A stretch of DNA of 64,000 nucleotides from Skeletonema tropicum (lineage: Eukaryota; Bacillariophyta; Thalassiosirophyceae; Thalassiosirales; Thalassiosiraceae): NCBI GenBank assembly GCA_037178625.1, contig CM074139.1, positions 2,666,001 to 2,730,000 of the forward strand, given 5' to 3'. Position numbers and translations under genes: made by a program. Positions 20,045 to 31,851 of the stretch are shown in pieces (position 1 is the stretch's first letter; each line of letters opens with the position of its first letter). The notes beneath the pieces are model-generated. The model searched no databases and was not told the origin of the DNA. It was given only the letters and a program-made list of their open reading frames with translations.

Positions 20045-20894
20045 TATATTCAGATAGACTTCAGTTTGGCATTCCCAGTCGACTTTTCGAACGTTTAGTT
20101 GTTGTAGGTACTAGTGGACGTGATGACATGGTTATTACTTGCCTTTCTGTGAGTGAGAGTACTCCTCCGTAAGATAGTATAAATTCCTACTGTAGAATCT
20201 AGGAGCATTTTTTTCGGAGGAGCACTTTTTTCGGCGGTAGTATACTACTCATTTCCATACTATCAGCCCGACATCTTTCTCATAAGATTTCACCTCATTA
20301 CTTGAAAAGTGCACCATCATGACAATGATACATCGTCATGGGTGCACATACTTATTTATTGATGAATGAAGAGTGTACTATTGGTGGTGGTGATGGTCAT
20401 GAATGCTGCCAATCTCTTTTTTGTTGCTTCGGTATGTATGTAGTGTCATGGCAGACCCAGCCAAGCAAGAGATTGAGTAGTAAATTTCAATTTTGAGTGT
20501 GTCAGATTGCTTCCTGGGATGCGGTTTTCAATGGCGTGCAGATCAGTTCCTTGATTGGTAGACGCTTTTTTCGTTTGGGCATCCCACGACTTGTGCGCTT
20601 CAGCCGAAAGAGAGAGACGAGCGAGAGAACGATATTGCGAAGAGTTGATGGAGTGGGTACCGAACTGGTATTCAAAAATCACAAATACCCAAAAGAGATA
20701 TGAATTCCTATGTTAGATGATTTTTTGGTACCATATCGTAAAATTGCTTCCTCTGAACCTGAATCATAGATCATACTTATGTACCATAAGCAGCATTGAA
20801 TCACGAACATGAAACATGAACAACTGAACAGATAATCTGCTGCGACAATTAGGTAAGCCTATCGACCTATTCATTTTGCTTACATGAAATCATA
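20045..20894. other. Intergenic region upstream of the STAND ATPase gene
   Basis: Contains a short foldback-like motif around CTCCTCCG (20161-20169) and CGGAGGAG (20215-20222), and small overlapping open frames with no family. The last about 200 bp would be the promoter and 5'UTR of the gene starting at 20895. Confidence 0.4.
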
Positions 20895-23800
20895 ATGGCC
20901 GACGAGTTTCATATCGAAGGCTGCCACGGCACAATCGCCGAGCAAAAAGACGAGGCATTCTACGACGATCGATCGGACGCGAGTGACGATGAAGAGAAGG
21001 GCAAAATTAAGTTCCCTACGAGGCTCTATGGAAGGGAGAAAGAGTTGGATAGTTTGGAGAGGCTGTATTCTGGGCTACTGGCCGGTGAGGATGATGTATC
21101 AAACTCTCGGGTGGTCTTTCTTTCAGGTTACAGGTAAGATGATTTTATTTTTATTGATGCATTTCATCTATGCAATATATTTCTACATTACTTATGGACG
21201 TTTAGCTAAGATACGAAGACACACTAACTTAAAGTTTTATGCGTGTGTCCGCTACTGTCTATCACAATGATATTATTCAAATCATCATTTTCAGTGGTGT
21301 GGGGAAATCTTCTCTTATCAAAGAGTTCGTCAAACTATGCAGATCCAAGAAAACCAACAACAATAATAACACCCCAATATTTCATGGGGCAGGCAAATAC
21401 AGTGAGCAGAACAGCGCATCTTCCCCATTCTTTGCAATCATTGAGGTGCTGGGAACGCTGGCTAATGAGCTATGTGAAACAAAGGATAATAGCGACAACA
21501 CTGCTAATGAACAGCGACAAAAAGTGTGGGAGAGCATCCGGCAATCGGAATTAATTGGACCGGGGAAGGAGGGTGATTTGATATTGCGTGCGACATTCCC
21601 GGTGCTTACACCACTTCTTGATAGCTGTGTCGTTGCAGATGAGAAAGCAGCAAATGATGACTTGGCCGTGCACTCGACCATGTCAGCGATCAAGGAATGC
21701 ACGTTACAGCTGTTGTGTGCCGTTTGCAGAGCATTGGTCAATCCATTGATAATATTCCTGGACGATCTGCAGTGGGCGGACGAAGCATCAATTGATATGC
21801 TGAATGTTTTGCTAACGAGCTCTGAACTGAAGAATCTCATGTTCATTTGTGCGTATCGATCGAATGAGGTGGATGTGGAGCATTCATTTAGCAAGTTGAT
21901 GGACGATGTCGTTGCTAAGAGAAACGAAAGTGTGGAAAAGATGGAGTTGTTCAGTCTCTCCCCAACGTCAATTACATTGTTCATTGCAGACTCGGTGAAA
22001 AAGGAGGATGATGATGCGGAAGTGCAGGAGCTGTCGAGTGTCGTTTACCAAACAACGATGGGGAATATTTTCTTCACCAAACAAGCACTTGAGGAGCTCG
22101 TACGTAAGAATATCTTGTTTTACGATATGATGTGCTTTGAATGGAGATGGGTGGTCACGAAAGTTGAGCTGGCCAATAACATGTCAGCTGATGTAGTGGA
22201 ATCGGTACTTGGCAAAATCAGGGACTTACCGGAAGAGATGCAAGAGCTGCTCTCTGTCATGTCGTACATTCCCAATGCACTGGATGTGCCCACTTTGAAG
22301 GCACTGATGTGTCGTGATGGTGCTTCATATGAAGAGAGTCAGTTGAAGGATCTACTAGAGCAATCATCCAATAAGGGGATGTTGCTGCGAGTGAGTCCGA
22401 ACTGGATATTCGCTCACGATCGGATTCGCCAAGCATCCCTGAGATTTGCGTCTGAAAAGTCTGGTTCGGAGGAGACGTTGCTGCACATTTCGTCGGTGCT
22501 GTTGGCAGACGGCGCTGATAGAGAATGGTGTCAGTATGTTGCAGTCGATATTCTCAACTCACTACCAGTTGAAAAGACGGACTGCAAAGACTTGGTGAAG
22601 CTGAACTTGAAGGTCTCGCATCTTGCAAGGAATAGTGGAGCACTGGGGAAGGAGAATACATTGCTGCACAAAGGGTTGGAGAGGCTGAAATCATCGGGTA
22701 TGATATGGAAGAATGGATACTACGAGCTCACACTAGAGCTTTGTGATGCTTTGTTGGTATCAGAGTTTTCTTCTGGTGCGTGAGACATTTTTCCACTTGA
22801 TTGACGTTTTGTGTTGTTTTCTACTTTGACCACGATTAACCCACAAATAATCTTTCGTACTGACAGGCGCGTATGATGCAGCTAGGGCCATCATTGATGA
22901 AGTCATTCTTAATGTCAAGACACCGGATGAAAAGCTGAACGCATACACTCATCGTATCAACTGTTTAATGAGCGAGACAAGCGAGTACGGCAAAGGAGTG
23001 GAGATGGGCGTAGAAATACTCAGCAAGTACGGCTTTGATATTCCTCTTAGTCCGACCAAGACAGTGATGGCAAAAGAGGAGATGAAATACAAACTGGCTT
23101 TACGCAATCGTTCTCTTATATCTTATCTGACATCATTCCCAATCAAAGATGATCCTTTACTTGCATTGTGTAAGCAGTTGACTTTGTGTGCAATGAGTAA
23201 GTCCATCCTTCTCTTTTTGAACTGTACACACAGTATATGGTCTTCTTTGATTCTCATTTTCTTTTCTCATAATAGCGTCTGGAAAGTCGGACGTCATGAA
23301 GCTATTGATTTGGAAGATAATCCAGTATGTTCTGAAGAAGGGGAGCATCAGCTCGGATTTGGTGCCTACTATAGCGTTATACGCTATGACGTATGTGAGA
23401 TTGAATGACGTTAAGAAGGCTAATGAGTTTGCTGCGACTGCTCAAGCTTTAATTCCACGAATTCGTGACGACAAAAATAATTCTGTACATGGTACGATGG
23501 CAGTTTGTTTTGTCGTGTGTTTAGTGCAGCCCTTCAGAAGTGTGATGGACACTTTTCTGCAGCTTCACAAAGACTTCAAGGTAAGTTGTGATTATAACCT
23601 GTTTTTTACTCGTCGACTTCTTCACGCGCCCTCATGCTTCATGCTTCCTCCAATTAAGCTCATGGGAGAGGTCGAGAAGTCTCTCGCCGGACTCATGGGC
23701 TATGCTCAATGTTTCTTCGGTGCAGGATGTGAGCTCGGGCCTATCTTTGAGTCCAAGCTTTTAGTGGTAGAGGAGTACTGCAGGAATCTTGGACGACAGT

Positions 23801-24642
23801 CTTGGCTTATACTCTTTTCCATGTTCAGACAATTCGCACTGAATCTGCGGAAGCCCAGCAATAACCCATCCGAGTTGGTAGGTGAGGCATTCAACGAAGG
23901 GCAGGTATTGAGTGAGCTGGAGGGCAGTGCTCATTTTCAGACGCTTCGCGACTCGAGCAGTCTACGAATGCAGCTGGCATTTGTGTTTTGGAATGAAGCA
24001 GACATGATCGACTTGTTGAAGATTCTTGAGACTTATCTTTTACAAGATCAGTTCGCAGCACGATTGCACAACCGCTTAGCCTTTACCGGTTTGGCAGCCT
24101 TTGCCATGTGTCACAAGAAGGACTGTGCGTCATACAAAGCGTTGGGAGAGAAGTGCTTGGGTCATTTCAAGTTTTTATCCAAGAGTGGCTCTGTGAATGC
24201 TCGGCCTGTGTATTTGTTCTTGAAGTGCATGAGAAGTCCCAGTCGAGATGCCTTTCGTAAAGCGATTGAAGCATGTGCAGAAGGGAACTTCGTGAACCTA
24301 GAGGCAATGGTAAATGAGCGATACGCTGCATTTCTGAGAGAGGAGAAGGATGAGGCGGCTTCCAACGAGTGCCTAACAGATGCTTACTTTTTGTATCAGG
24401 AATGGGGCGCAGATGCAAAGGCGTTGCAGTTGAGTAAAGATCACGAGTTTTTGAAGAAAGCTAAGAGGAAGAAGGCACGTAGTTTTGCCAACACAGTCGG
24501 AAGCAACCACAAAACTGCTAGTGTTACAGTGAGCAATACATCATTCGATGCCACATCTCAGTCTCAGAATGCGACGTCTTTCAATTTCAACACTACTCTG
24601 AAGCAGAGAAAGCTAGTTTTTGTGGGGAAGAAGAAAAAATAA
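20895..24642 (+). CDS. STAND-class P-loop ATPase (predicted ATPase, COG3899-like)
   Basis: Exons 20895-21133, 21295-22775, 22867-23196, 23276-23580 and 23659-24642 give 1,112 residues; all introns are GT-AG (161, 91, 79 and 78 bp). The fourth (23581-23658) is a multiple of three without stops, so its retention would add 26 residues. The N-terminal RLYGREKELDSLERLY motif leads into the Walker A motif SGYSGVGKSSL, which is created across intron 1. Walker B is FLDDLQWADE near residues 234-243, followed by a sensor-like ICAYRSNEV. The long C-terminal half is helical and TPR-like (GHxRxx-type repeats not sharp), ending in a basic Ser/Asn tail. Proteins of this class act as NTP-driven signalling switches, often fused to kinases or cyclases. 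No catalytic output domain is seen here. The partner is unknown. Confidence 0.85.
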
Positions 24643-25061
24643 ATAATTAACTTCCGTCCAGCCCAGTTCACGACGTCCGGCAGCCAGTCATTCATAGGAC
24701 TTGGAGATGAGAACCTGCCTACGAAGCGCTCTGTGATGTACTTGCTTCTTGCTTGGTGGGATGGGATGAGAATGCAAACTTGCTTGTTGGAAGCGAAGGC
24801 AAACTTGAGTAGAATCCTAAATTCGATGTAGAGAACAAATTATTCACAAGATAAAATTGTTGAAGAAGCGGAATGAAATCTACTTGTTAATGAAAAACCG
24901 ATCAGTTTTAATGTTTCAATTACAATTTCATCAAGATATACTCAGAGATTCGTCCAAGTCGACGCAAAAGGGCCTACTATGTCAAGGTTTCCCAAGATAA
25001 TTACACCCACAAAAATCACAGCACAAAACAGCCTAGCTAAGCACAATCACACTCCCAACGA
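24643..25061. other. Intergenic, convergent gene ends
   Basis: Space between the 3' ends of the STAND ATPase (plus) and the Cys-rich protein gene (minus). No feature seen. Confidence 0.4.
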
Positions 25062-27143
25062 TCAATAGACAGTCCAACTAGAAGTTTGATGGTATCTCGC
25101 TCGATCGCACCGTTGCGGGAAAATATTTTCATTTCTTCTTGGGTGATGTGCATTCGTCAAACAGGTAGGTTGTTTATTGCTTCTCAGAGATGTGCGTATT
25201 TCAAACTTTCCCCATTTCTGCCATGGGGTCCCAACAATATCAAACTGCTGCTGTTTCCCACCATTGCAAAACTCAAGTGAGAGTGTATCCAATTCAATAT
25301 CATCCGCGTGATTTTGATGTGAAATGCACAGATCTGGAGACATGGCCGGACGGATTGTTTTATCTCCATGAACACGAACAAATTTCTGTCGGTGACTCCT
25401 GCTACAATCGTCAATCTCAATCTTCATTCCAACCTCACATCCGTAACGGGAATCCCATCCGGCGTTTCTACACTGCAGACAATACTTTTCTTCTGTGCTT
25501 CGTTCTTGCCACGTGTAGCCCCATTGCCAGTACATTTTAATCCTTGCTGCTGGCTCTCCACCTGGAATGGGCGTGAATGTTGGCGCCGAGGTAGCTGACA
25601 ATTCATGAATGAATATAAATTGAACAAATGAGAGAATGCACGTAAAATGTTAGGAGCGAGCAAATCATATTCACAAGACTCACGATACCGTGTAGGCTTC
25701 CTTGTGGGACGCGGAGTTGGGCGCCGTGTTGGTCTGGGTGTAGGTGGAGGCGTGTACTTCTTTCGAATGCAAAAGTCAGTTTTATTATCTGGTGTCCCTT
25801 CACAACCTGGTAATGGCTCTCCTTCTCCTCTTTGATAACATATCAGGTCACCCTATATACGTTTCATTTACACAAGATGTGGATGCAAATATAAGTTAGA
25901 ACATGATGTAATGAGACAAAATAAAAAGGAAAATCTTGATCAATAATTGTTGGTGATAGATACTTACAATGCAATCTCTCTGTGTGATTCAATGATTTGG
26001 AAGAATAGACAAAGGTGAGAAATAATTCAACAGCATCATATTATCAAAAGTGCATAGAACTGCAAAAGATACACGAGTCAATCCATTTTGCAAACTTTCG
26101 CCACTCACATTACGATCACAATCCCCTTCACACTCTCCCAAGTTTTTCTCTCTACCCACATTCTTATAATCTTTCAACCCACTCGGATTTTTTGTAGGAA
26201 TCGGCGTTGGTATTGGAGTTGGCACCGGTGTAGGATATTTTGTAGGAGTTGCCGTCGTTGGCTTGAGAGTTGGAGCAGGTGAAATTGTTGGTGGTGCTGT
26301 GGTAGGACGTGCAGTTACGATGGTAGCGTCCGGTCGGATACAATAATCTGTACGGGGACTTTCGCTTTCTCCTCCAATACATCCTGGAACTAAATCAGTT
26401 CCTTCACGTTGGAAACAGATGAGATTGCCTTTACAATCGCGGTTTCTGTCACAGTCACCCTCACATTCGTTCAATGGAAAGCCGCTATTATTCCAATTAT
26501 TACCAATTTTCATTAGACGTGGATAGGCCGGTGTAGGCGCCGGTGAAATCGTCGGCGGCACTGTCGGCTCTGTGGTAGGATTCGCAGTCACAATAGCAGC
26601 ATCCGGCCGAGCACAATAATCTGTACCCCAGCTATTAGTTTCTCCACCCAGACATCCTGGCACGGCTTTATAGGAATTAGTGCTGCGTTGGATGCAAATG
26701 AGATCTCCGATGCAGTCATCGTCTTCGTCACAGTCACCCTCGCATTCGTTTAGTGGGAAGCCCCTTTCCCAATCGTTGCCTTTGTACCTTAATTGTAGGT
26801 GGGTAGGTGGTGGTGTTGACAGGGCCGCTACTGGCGGTGTTGGACTGGCAAGTGACCGTTGCTGTCGAAGAGATGTATTGTTCTTTGACCCCGTGGTGGC
26901 AGCTGTTAACATAGCTTCATCACCACTCGTGTCGTCTTTCACCACATCCTGCTGCTGTTGTGTGATTCGTTCATCATCCCTCTCGTTGGCAAATTTAGAC
27001 CAATCTACAGGAGGAGGTGTAGACACTTCACTTCCGGACACTCCACGTAATAGTAGGCCGACGGCGGCGGGTGAGATGTAGGTTAGGCGGCGGCGAGAGG
27101 CGGTTGTTGACCGGCGGCTACTACGCAGTTTGAGCATCGTCAT
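25062..27143 (-). CDS. Secreted or membrane-anchored Cys-rich repeat protein with C-terminal lectin-like domain; 12-nt microexon
   Basis: Exons in minus order: 27143-26109, 25979-25968 (12 nt), 25852-25684 and 25594-25062, giving 582 residues; introns of 129, 115 and 89 bp are all GT-AG. A hydrophobic stretch near residues 22-38 after a basic N-terminus is a possible signal peptide or anchor. Three copies of a Cys module follow (LNECEGDCDxDxDCxGxLxCxQR...PGCxGG...DYC), separated by Pro/Thr-rich linkers of the PTRKPTRYPTSAPT type. In the third copy the essential RDCI is supplied only by the microexon. The last about 170 residues (IKMYWQWGYTWQE...SDLCIS...CLTNAHHP) resemble a ricin-B-like module recurring in diatom secreted proteins. 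Likely a cell-wall or extracellular carbohydrate-binding protein; ligand unknown. Confidence 0.8.
25968..25979 (-). other. 12-nt microexon
   Basis: Minus strand AGAGATTGCATT (Arg-Asp-Cys-Ile), preceded by AG (25981-25980) and followed by GTAAGT (25967-25962). Including it rebuilds GDCDRN-RDCI-GDLICYQRG, matching GDCDRNRDCKGNLICFQRE of repeat 2 residue for residue. Confidence 0.8.
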
Positions 27144-27362
27144 GGTGATCTATCTGTTTATGTTGTGTGCGCTCGCTTATTTCTGTTAGGTTGATGGTGA
27201 TGGTGGCAGTAAGAATGGTGGCATCTACATACCAGCCAAGTGTGACCGTTTTTTTTTGTGTTTTTGCGATAAATGGTTGCATAAAATCTCTCCCACGGAC
27301 TCCCACGCATCAATTTGAATCTACGAGCGAGAAAGATCATGGTTTTTTAAATTTTTTGAATG

Positions 27363-28419
27363 GATCTGTTACATCGAATCCTAGGATTCTGAAAATCCTA
27401 GGATTCGATACCGGCGAATCCTTGGATTTCGGAATCCTAGGATTCGTGAGGGGGCTGCACATCGAATCCTTGGATTGTCCGAATCCTAGGATTCCTGCCC
27501 CCGAATCCTAGGATTCCTGCTCCGAATCCAAGGATTCGCCGGGTCTGATCCATCGAATCCTTGGATTGATGGGCGAAGATGAAGACACCTCGACCGACCA
27601 TGATACGATATCGCTGCTATGATAAGGAGGGGCATCAAGTAATTACAAAGGCAACCAACCCGCCCCCTCGCCTCTAATATGATTAAAGACGACGGCTTAG
27701 TCACCTGGAGCGGAAGGAAACGCCACGACGTCGCCTACACGGTACAAAAAGTTTGCATAATTATTCGTTTCCGTCGAACAAACAATCAACTACAATTCAA
27801 TGCAAACGGCGAAGATATCGATCAAACAAGCATTAAAAATTCATTATTACGATAACATGCATTTGTGGGAGCCATATTAATGATAGATTGAGGGGAATAT
27901 GACATTTATCATGTATTACTTCTAATAATTTACATCACATACCAACAATTAATAATAACATAGCCTATCTGATACTTTAAACTCTGTATTATGTACCACC
28001 AACACATGCACATCCATTAGAAGCGTATGATTGAATGGTACATGAATAACAACTCATTTGTTGTTATTGACTTTGTTGTTATCGGCTATCTCGAGTGCTG
28101 ATTGTTGCGTACTCTGGATGTGAAAATTAAATTATGTCGGTCGACGTGTGTATTGGCGATGGTAGCGCCGAGAATAATAACGGTCGAGAGAACATCGTCG
28201 GAATAATAATGTAAAATAATGTGAAGTAAGTATCTGCTATGTTGTTGCTGCAGCAGTAGCCCTCTCTAGTAGGCGTTACTTCATCATCGTGGAGTTCTTC
28301 TTCAAGCAAGTCCTTGCCTTGCCAGAATCCTAGGATTCGGACGGCATGTTTTATCGAATCCTAGGATTCGGAGCAGGAATCCTAGGATTCGGAAATCCAA
28401 GGATTCGATGTAACAGATC
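27363..28419. mobile_element. Putative non-autonomous TIR element with palindrome arrays, ~1.06 kb
   Basis: Perfect 19-bp ends: GATCTGTTACATCGAATCC at 27363-27381 is inverted at 28401-28419. Inside each end is an array of the palindrome GAATCCTAGGATTC. Seven full copies and one 13-base version are present (five left of 27513, three right of 28320), interspersed with TT/AA-centre variants (GAATCCTTGGATT, GAATCCAAGGATTC). The centre (about 27570-28320) has no gene. No target-site duplication is clear. Subterminal arrays of this kind usually bind a transposase; family unknown. Confidence 0.7.
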
Positions 28420-29960
28420 AAACGCTAAATTATGAGAAACATAAGAAGCATGCCGAGGCTATATATGTGTATCTAAGTACGCGTAATAAGTACCTATGTA
28501 TGTCACAAGTACAAGATGTGTCACAAATATACTTCATGTTAATGTTACATGATGTTACTGGCTCCTCTCGGGACCAATGTAGACCTGCTACCTGCTACGA
28601 CTCCTCTTCATGGTCGTTAAATTGGAGAGGAAAACATGAGTGAATAAATTAAAATATTTTTTTAGGAAATGGGACCCCTCCATTTTGTAATGTACGGCTC
28701 AAGCTGGGAATAGGATGTACACGCTGGGGATAGGAAAAGAAGTCGAAGTGCTTCTATTCAGAGCCCTCTATTACTATAACTATAATTATAATCATATCTT
28801 GAGAGTGATCTTTGCCACTACCACAGCATTTCTGTAGCGCAGATCTTTTGCCCGTGCGTAGCTCGACCTGTACTCCATTCCCTCAGATAATTATGGTACC
28901 ATCGAGTTCGAGCTCGAGCCGGCATGCACTCTTTTAGATTAGATACACTTTTTTGAGTCTTGATTATCATCCTCTTTCGAGAGCAACAGTGAGCCTATTT
29001 ATTGCCAACACTGCCGGCTCAACCATAGGCTGAAACGACTTCAGTAACCTACCTCGCCCCACCACAAAACAGTTCCCTTGCTTGTGCACGTGCAATGCCC
29101 CTAGCTCCAAGTCATTATAATCAAGCAGCATATCACCTTGACTCCTGCCTTAAATCAGCTTCTACAGCTCAGCCTTTGGAGTACCAGTAACTCGGTCAAC
29201 TCACTGCTTTGTTGCATCATCCATTATACCCGGCAGATACTGTCCATCGATGAGTGGAAGTGAGCTGTGGGAGTTGTGACATACACGATTTTCGGTCCTT
29301 GTTCGCTCTTCAGCAATGGCATCGCAATATCCGATGCAAAACCGTTGAGAACACATCATCCCTGAAGAGGAAATGCCGTCTTTGTTCCAAAATCGATCTG
29401 CCTCACATTATCACCTTGTCACTCTCTGCAGCTGCAGCGGATCATGCTCTGGCTCTGCTTTGGACCAATCACCAAAAGGAATAGCTTCGTGATCATACTC
29501 CAATCCATTTGTAAAGCGAGCTGATGCTGCATCAAAGCCACTGCCACTGTGTGACCCTCCTGTGATTGCGCATGGCATGGCATGGCAATCCCCTCTGGAC
29601 GGACAAGTCTACTGATATGTATAAATTTATCTCCGATCGTCCTTTTATTTACACATGAGTTACTGGTTACCGGTAGGCAGGGGCGGTTTTGTCATGGACT
29701 CTGGCGGGATTCAAATTGTACTTATTCCTATGTAGATTACTTAAGATAAGATGTGACAACACAATTTTTGATCCAAATTTCAAATTTTTGATCCATCGAA
29801 TTTCGAGTGATGGTCCATGAGACATCATATCTCTCTAAGTACTTACATGGTGCTGCGCTGGTGAAGACTGAATAAAGCAGGCACAAGGCAAGCCAAGATA
29901 CAAATCTATGTGCTATTGCATGGATAATATTCAGCTATTGTCCACATTGCAGCGCCCAAC
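28420..29960. other. Intergenic region upstream of MATH-BTB gene 1; contains a segment shared with gene 2
   Basis: A segment of about 75 bp at 28822-28895 (ATTTCTGTAGCGCAGATC... to CTCAGATAATT) recurs at 32638-32706, upstream of the second MATH-BTB gene. The direct leader TTGTCCACATTGCAGCGCC is also shared (29938-29956 and 32982-33000). These mark the left part of a segmental duplication. No gene seen; a 76-codon open frame at 29254-29484 has no support. Confidence 0.6.
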
Positions 29961-31172
29961 ATGAATAGGCCCGGTCAACTTATCAGAGGTGCAACCATTT
30001 TGATAGATGATGCCGAGCGTCGTGAAGGATGGAAGTCTTTCCAATTCAAATTTGTGGAATTCGGAGATTATGAGGATCTCGAAGGCAATGATTGGCTTGA
30101 GACGCCCAGGTTTTTTTACAGAGGACACGAATGGTCATTGAAGATTTATCCAAGGGGGGATGGCGTCGATAATCCTGCAACTTTGTCAGCTTTCCTCGTA
30201 CATCATTTAAGTGCATGTCAAACATCACTCTCCATAAAGTTTGAGATCAAAATTCTTGATAAATTTGGGGCCAAGAAGAAAGCAAAGACATCTAAGAGAC
30301 CTTTTCCACCCGAATTAACGACAGGTCACGGATTCTCTCTAATGTTACTCTCTGATATTTTCGATGAATCCCAAAACATGCTTGACTCAAATCTGTGCTC
30401 GTTGACAATCGCTGTAGCCATAGAAGAGCCGCCAGCTGCTGCATATGTCCCAAAAAATCCATTTCAAGATAAGATACAAAATAAGTTCCTCGATGAGGAA
30501 TCATCTGATGTATGCTTTGAAGTTAGTACGGTGGAACCGAACGAAGACAATTCAAGGAGGGCAAGGTCAATGATTCCATTTCATGCCCACCGCTTCATTT
30601 TAGAAATCTGTGCTCCAATGCTTGCTGAATTATTTGGGGAGGAATCTTCAGTAGTTTCTATAAATGATATCAAGCCAGATGTATTCCACCAAATGTTGTG
30701 GTATGTCTATGGGGGGACTGTTCCACCTGCACCGTTGAAGGAACACGCCAAGGACATCATCGACGCTGCTGACAAGTTTTCCATTGTGAATCTGAAGTTG
30801 GAGGCAGAAGCAGCGTATGTAAAATCCACAAAAATCTCCGCTGATAATGTGATGGACAATCTATTATATGCGGATGCAAAAAACCTCGCCGTATTGAAGG
30901 AGGCAGCCATGGATTTCCTTGCTGCTCGTGGTGGAGAAGTGTTAGGTAACAACATTTCGTTTGACAACTTTCCTCCTCAATTGGTGAGGGATCTCCTAGT
31001 TGCAACGACTCGCAGCAGAAACGAGGGTGAAGGTTTATACAACAATGGCTTCATCACGATGCGTGTGAGTGAACTTAGGAGGAAGCTTCATGAGAAAGGG
31101 TTGGGAATGAATGTTGATGGTTCTCGTGAAGCGATGATTGAAGCTCTCCGAAATAGTGCTCCAGGAAACTGA
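29961..31172 (+). CDS. MATH-BTB protein with C-terminal SAP-like motif, copy 1
   Basis: 403 residues, single exon. Residues about 22-155 are MATH/TRAF-like (GWKSFQFKF; SPRF...GHEWSLKIYPRG; FEIKILDKFG). Residues about 182-290 are BTB (SSDVCFEV; FHAHRFILEICAPMLAELF; VFHQMLWYVYGG), then a BACK-like helical part (DIIDAADKFSIVNLKLEAEAAY). Residues 367-400 (MRVSELRRKLHEKGL...DGSREAMIEAL) fit the SAP helix-turn-helix. MATH-BTB proteins usually bring substrates, via MATH, to Cullin-3 ubiquitin ligase, via BTB. SAP motifs bind DNA/RNA, so a chromatin-associated target is possible; that part is inference. The C-terminal half is nearly identical to the gene at 33006-34262. Confidence 0.88.
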   Translation: MNRPGQLIRGATILIDDAERREGWKSFQFKFVEFGDYEDLEGNDWLETPRFFYRGHEWSLKIYPRGDGVDNPATLSAFLVHHLSACQTSLSIKFEIKILDKFGAKKKAKTSKRPFPPELTTGHGFSLMLLSDIFDESQNMLDSNLCSLTIAVAIEEPPAAAYVPKNPFQDKIQNKFLDEESSDVCFEVSTVEPNEDNSRRARSMIPFHAHRFILEICAPMLAELFGEESSVVSINDIKPDVFHQMLWYVYGGTVPPAPLKEHAKDIIDAADKFSIVNLKLEAEAAYVKSTKISADNVMDNLLYADAKNLAVLKEAAMDFLAARGGEVLGNNISFDNFPPQLVRDLLVATTRSRNEGEGLYNNGFITMRVSELRRKLHEKGLGMNVDGSREAMIEALRNSAPGN

Positions 31173-31189
31173 GAATGTTTTATATCTAG

Positions 31190-31509
31190 GGGTGGTGTGG
31201 CGTAGTGGTATCACCGCCTCTCTTCTGGTTCGGGGTCTTGGGTTCGAGTCTCCCCCGTGCCAAATCCTGGCTGTTTGAGGTGTCGCAGCTCGGAGTGCGA
31301 TCTGGGAAAAAAGACCATTACTTGGTTTGGAATTTCATATCACTGCCTCTTTGCTAATTCCGGGGTGATGGAAAAACTGTTGGTTATTTGCTTAATTACA
31401 CTCGAAGGGTAGTAACTTGTGACATTGCTCTAGATAATTGTAGATAATTTCGCCCCTGGAGGGCCAACCATGATGTACTTTAAGATTTCCGTTAATTTTT
31501 TTTTTTTTA
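31190..31509 (+). mobile_element. tRNA-derived SINE, copy 1, with T-tract end
   Basis: The 5' part is tRNA-like with an A-box-like TGGCGTAGTGGT (31198) and a B-box-like GGTTCGAGTC (31241-31250). A unique body of about 240 bp follows, ending CCGTTAA plus 13 T. Flanked by the 16-bp direct repeat AATGTTTTATATCTAG (31174-31189 and 31510-31525), right after the stop of MATH-BTB gene 1. A body of the same sequence occurs twice more in opposite orientation (31852-32163, 34504-34829). The tRNA parent is unclear. Mobilisation by a LINE reverse transcriptase is inferred from the duplications. Confidence 0.9.
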
Positions 31510-31525
31510 AATGTTTTATATCTAG

Positions 31526-31851
31526 TCTACTCCAATAATTTACATTGCCACAGTTGATGATCATTTCTGTTTTGGGCAATATGTTTTATGATGTACATGA
31601 AACCGTACTCCATGATTCCATCAATCAAGAACAAGAATTATTGCTAGACTTCCATCTCTTATTAGACCCAATAAATTCAACCCATTTTCATCCGGCAACC
31701 CATTTTCATCTGGCGCCACTTTTTCAGCTCGATTGCACAGCGATGGAAAATTACATTGTAGTCATCAACATGAAATCCTTGCTGTGCACAGCTGCACAGT
31801 TGACAGAGGTATTGTAGTAGTCGGGATGCCAATATACATTCATGGAGATGA
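31526..31851. other. Spacer between SINE copies 1 and 2
   Basis: Part of the segmental duplication: similar words (ATTGCCACAGTTGATGATCAT, TTTTCAGCTCG.TGCACAG) recur after gene 2 at 34280-34460. No gene supported. Confidence 0.5.

Noticed and set aside
29254..29484. 76-codon ORF in the intergenic region
   Set aside because: No conserved residues or family, no neighbouring exon signals, length expected by chance.
31190..31262. A functional tRNA gene (clear A-box and B-box)
   Set aside because: The acceptor arms do not pair as a tRNA, the unit is repeated three times with a long body and target duplications, so it is a SINE head.
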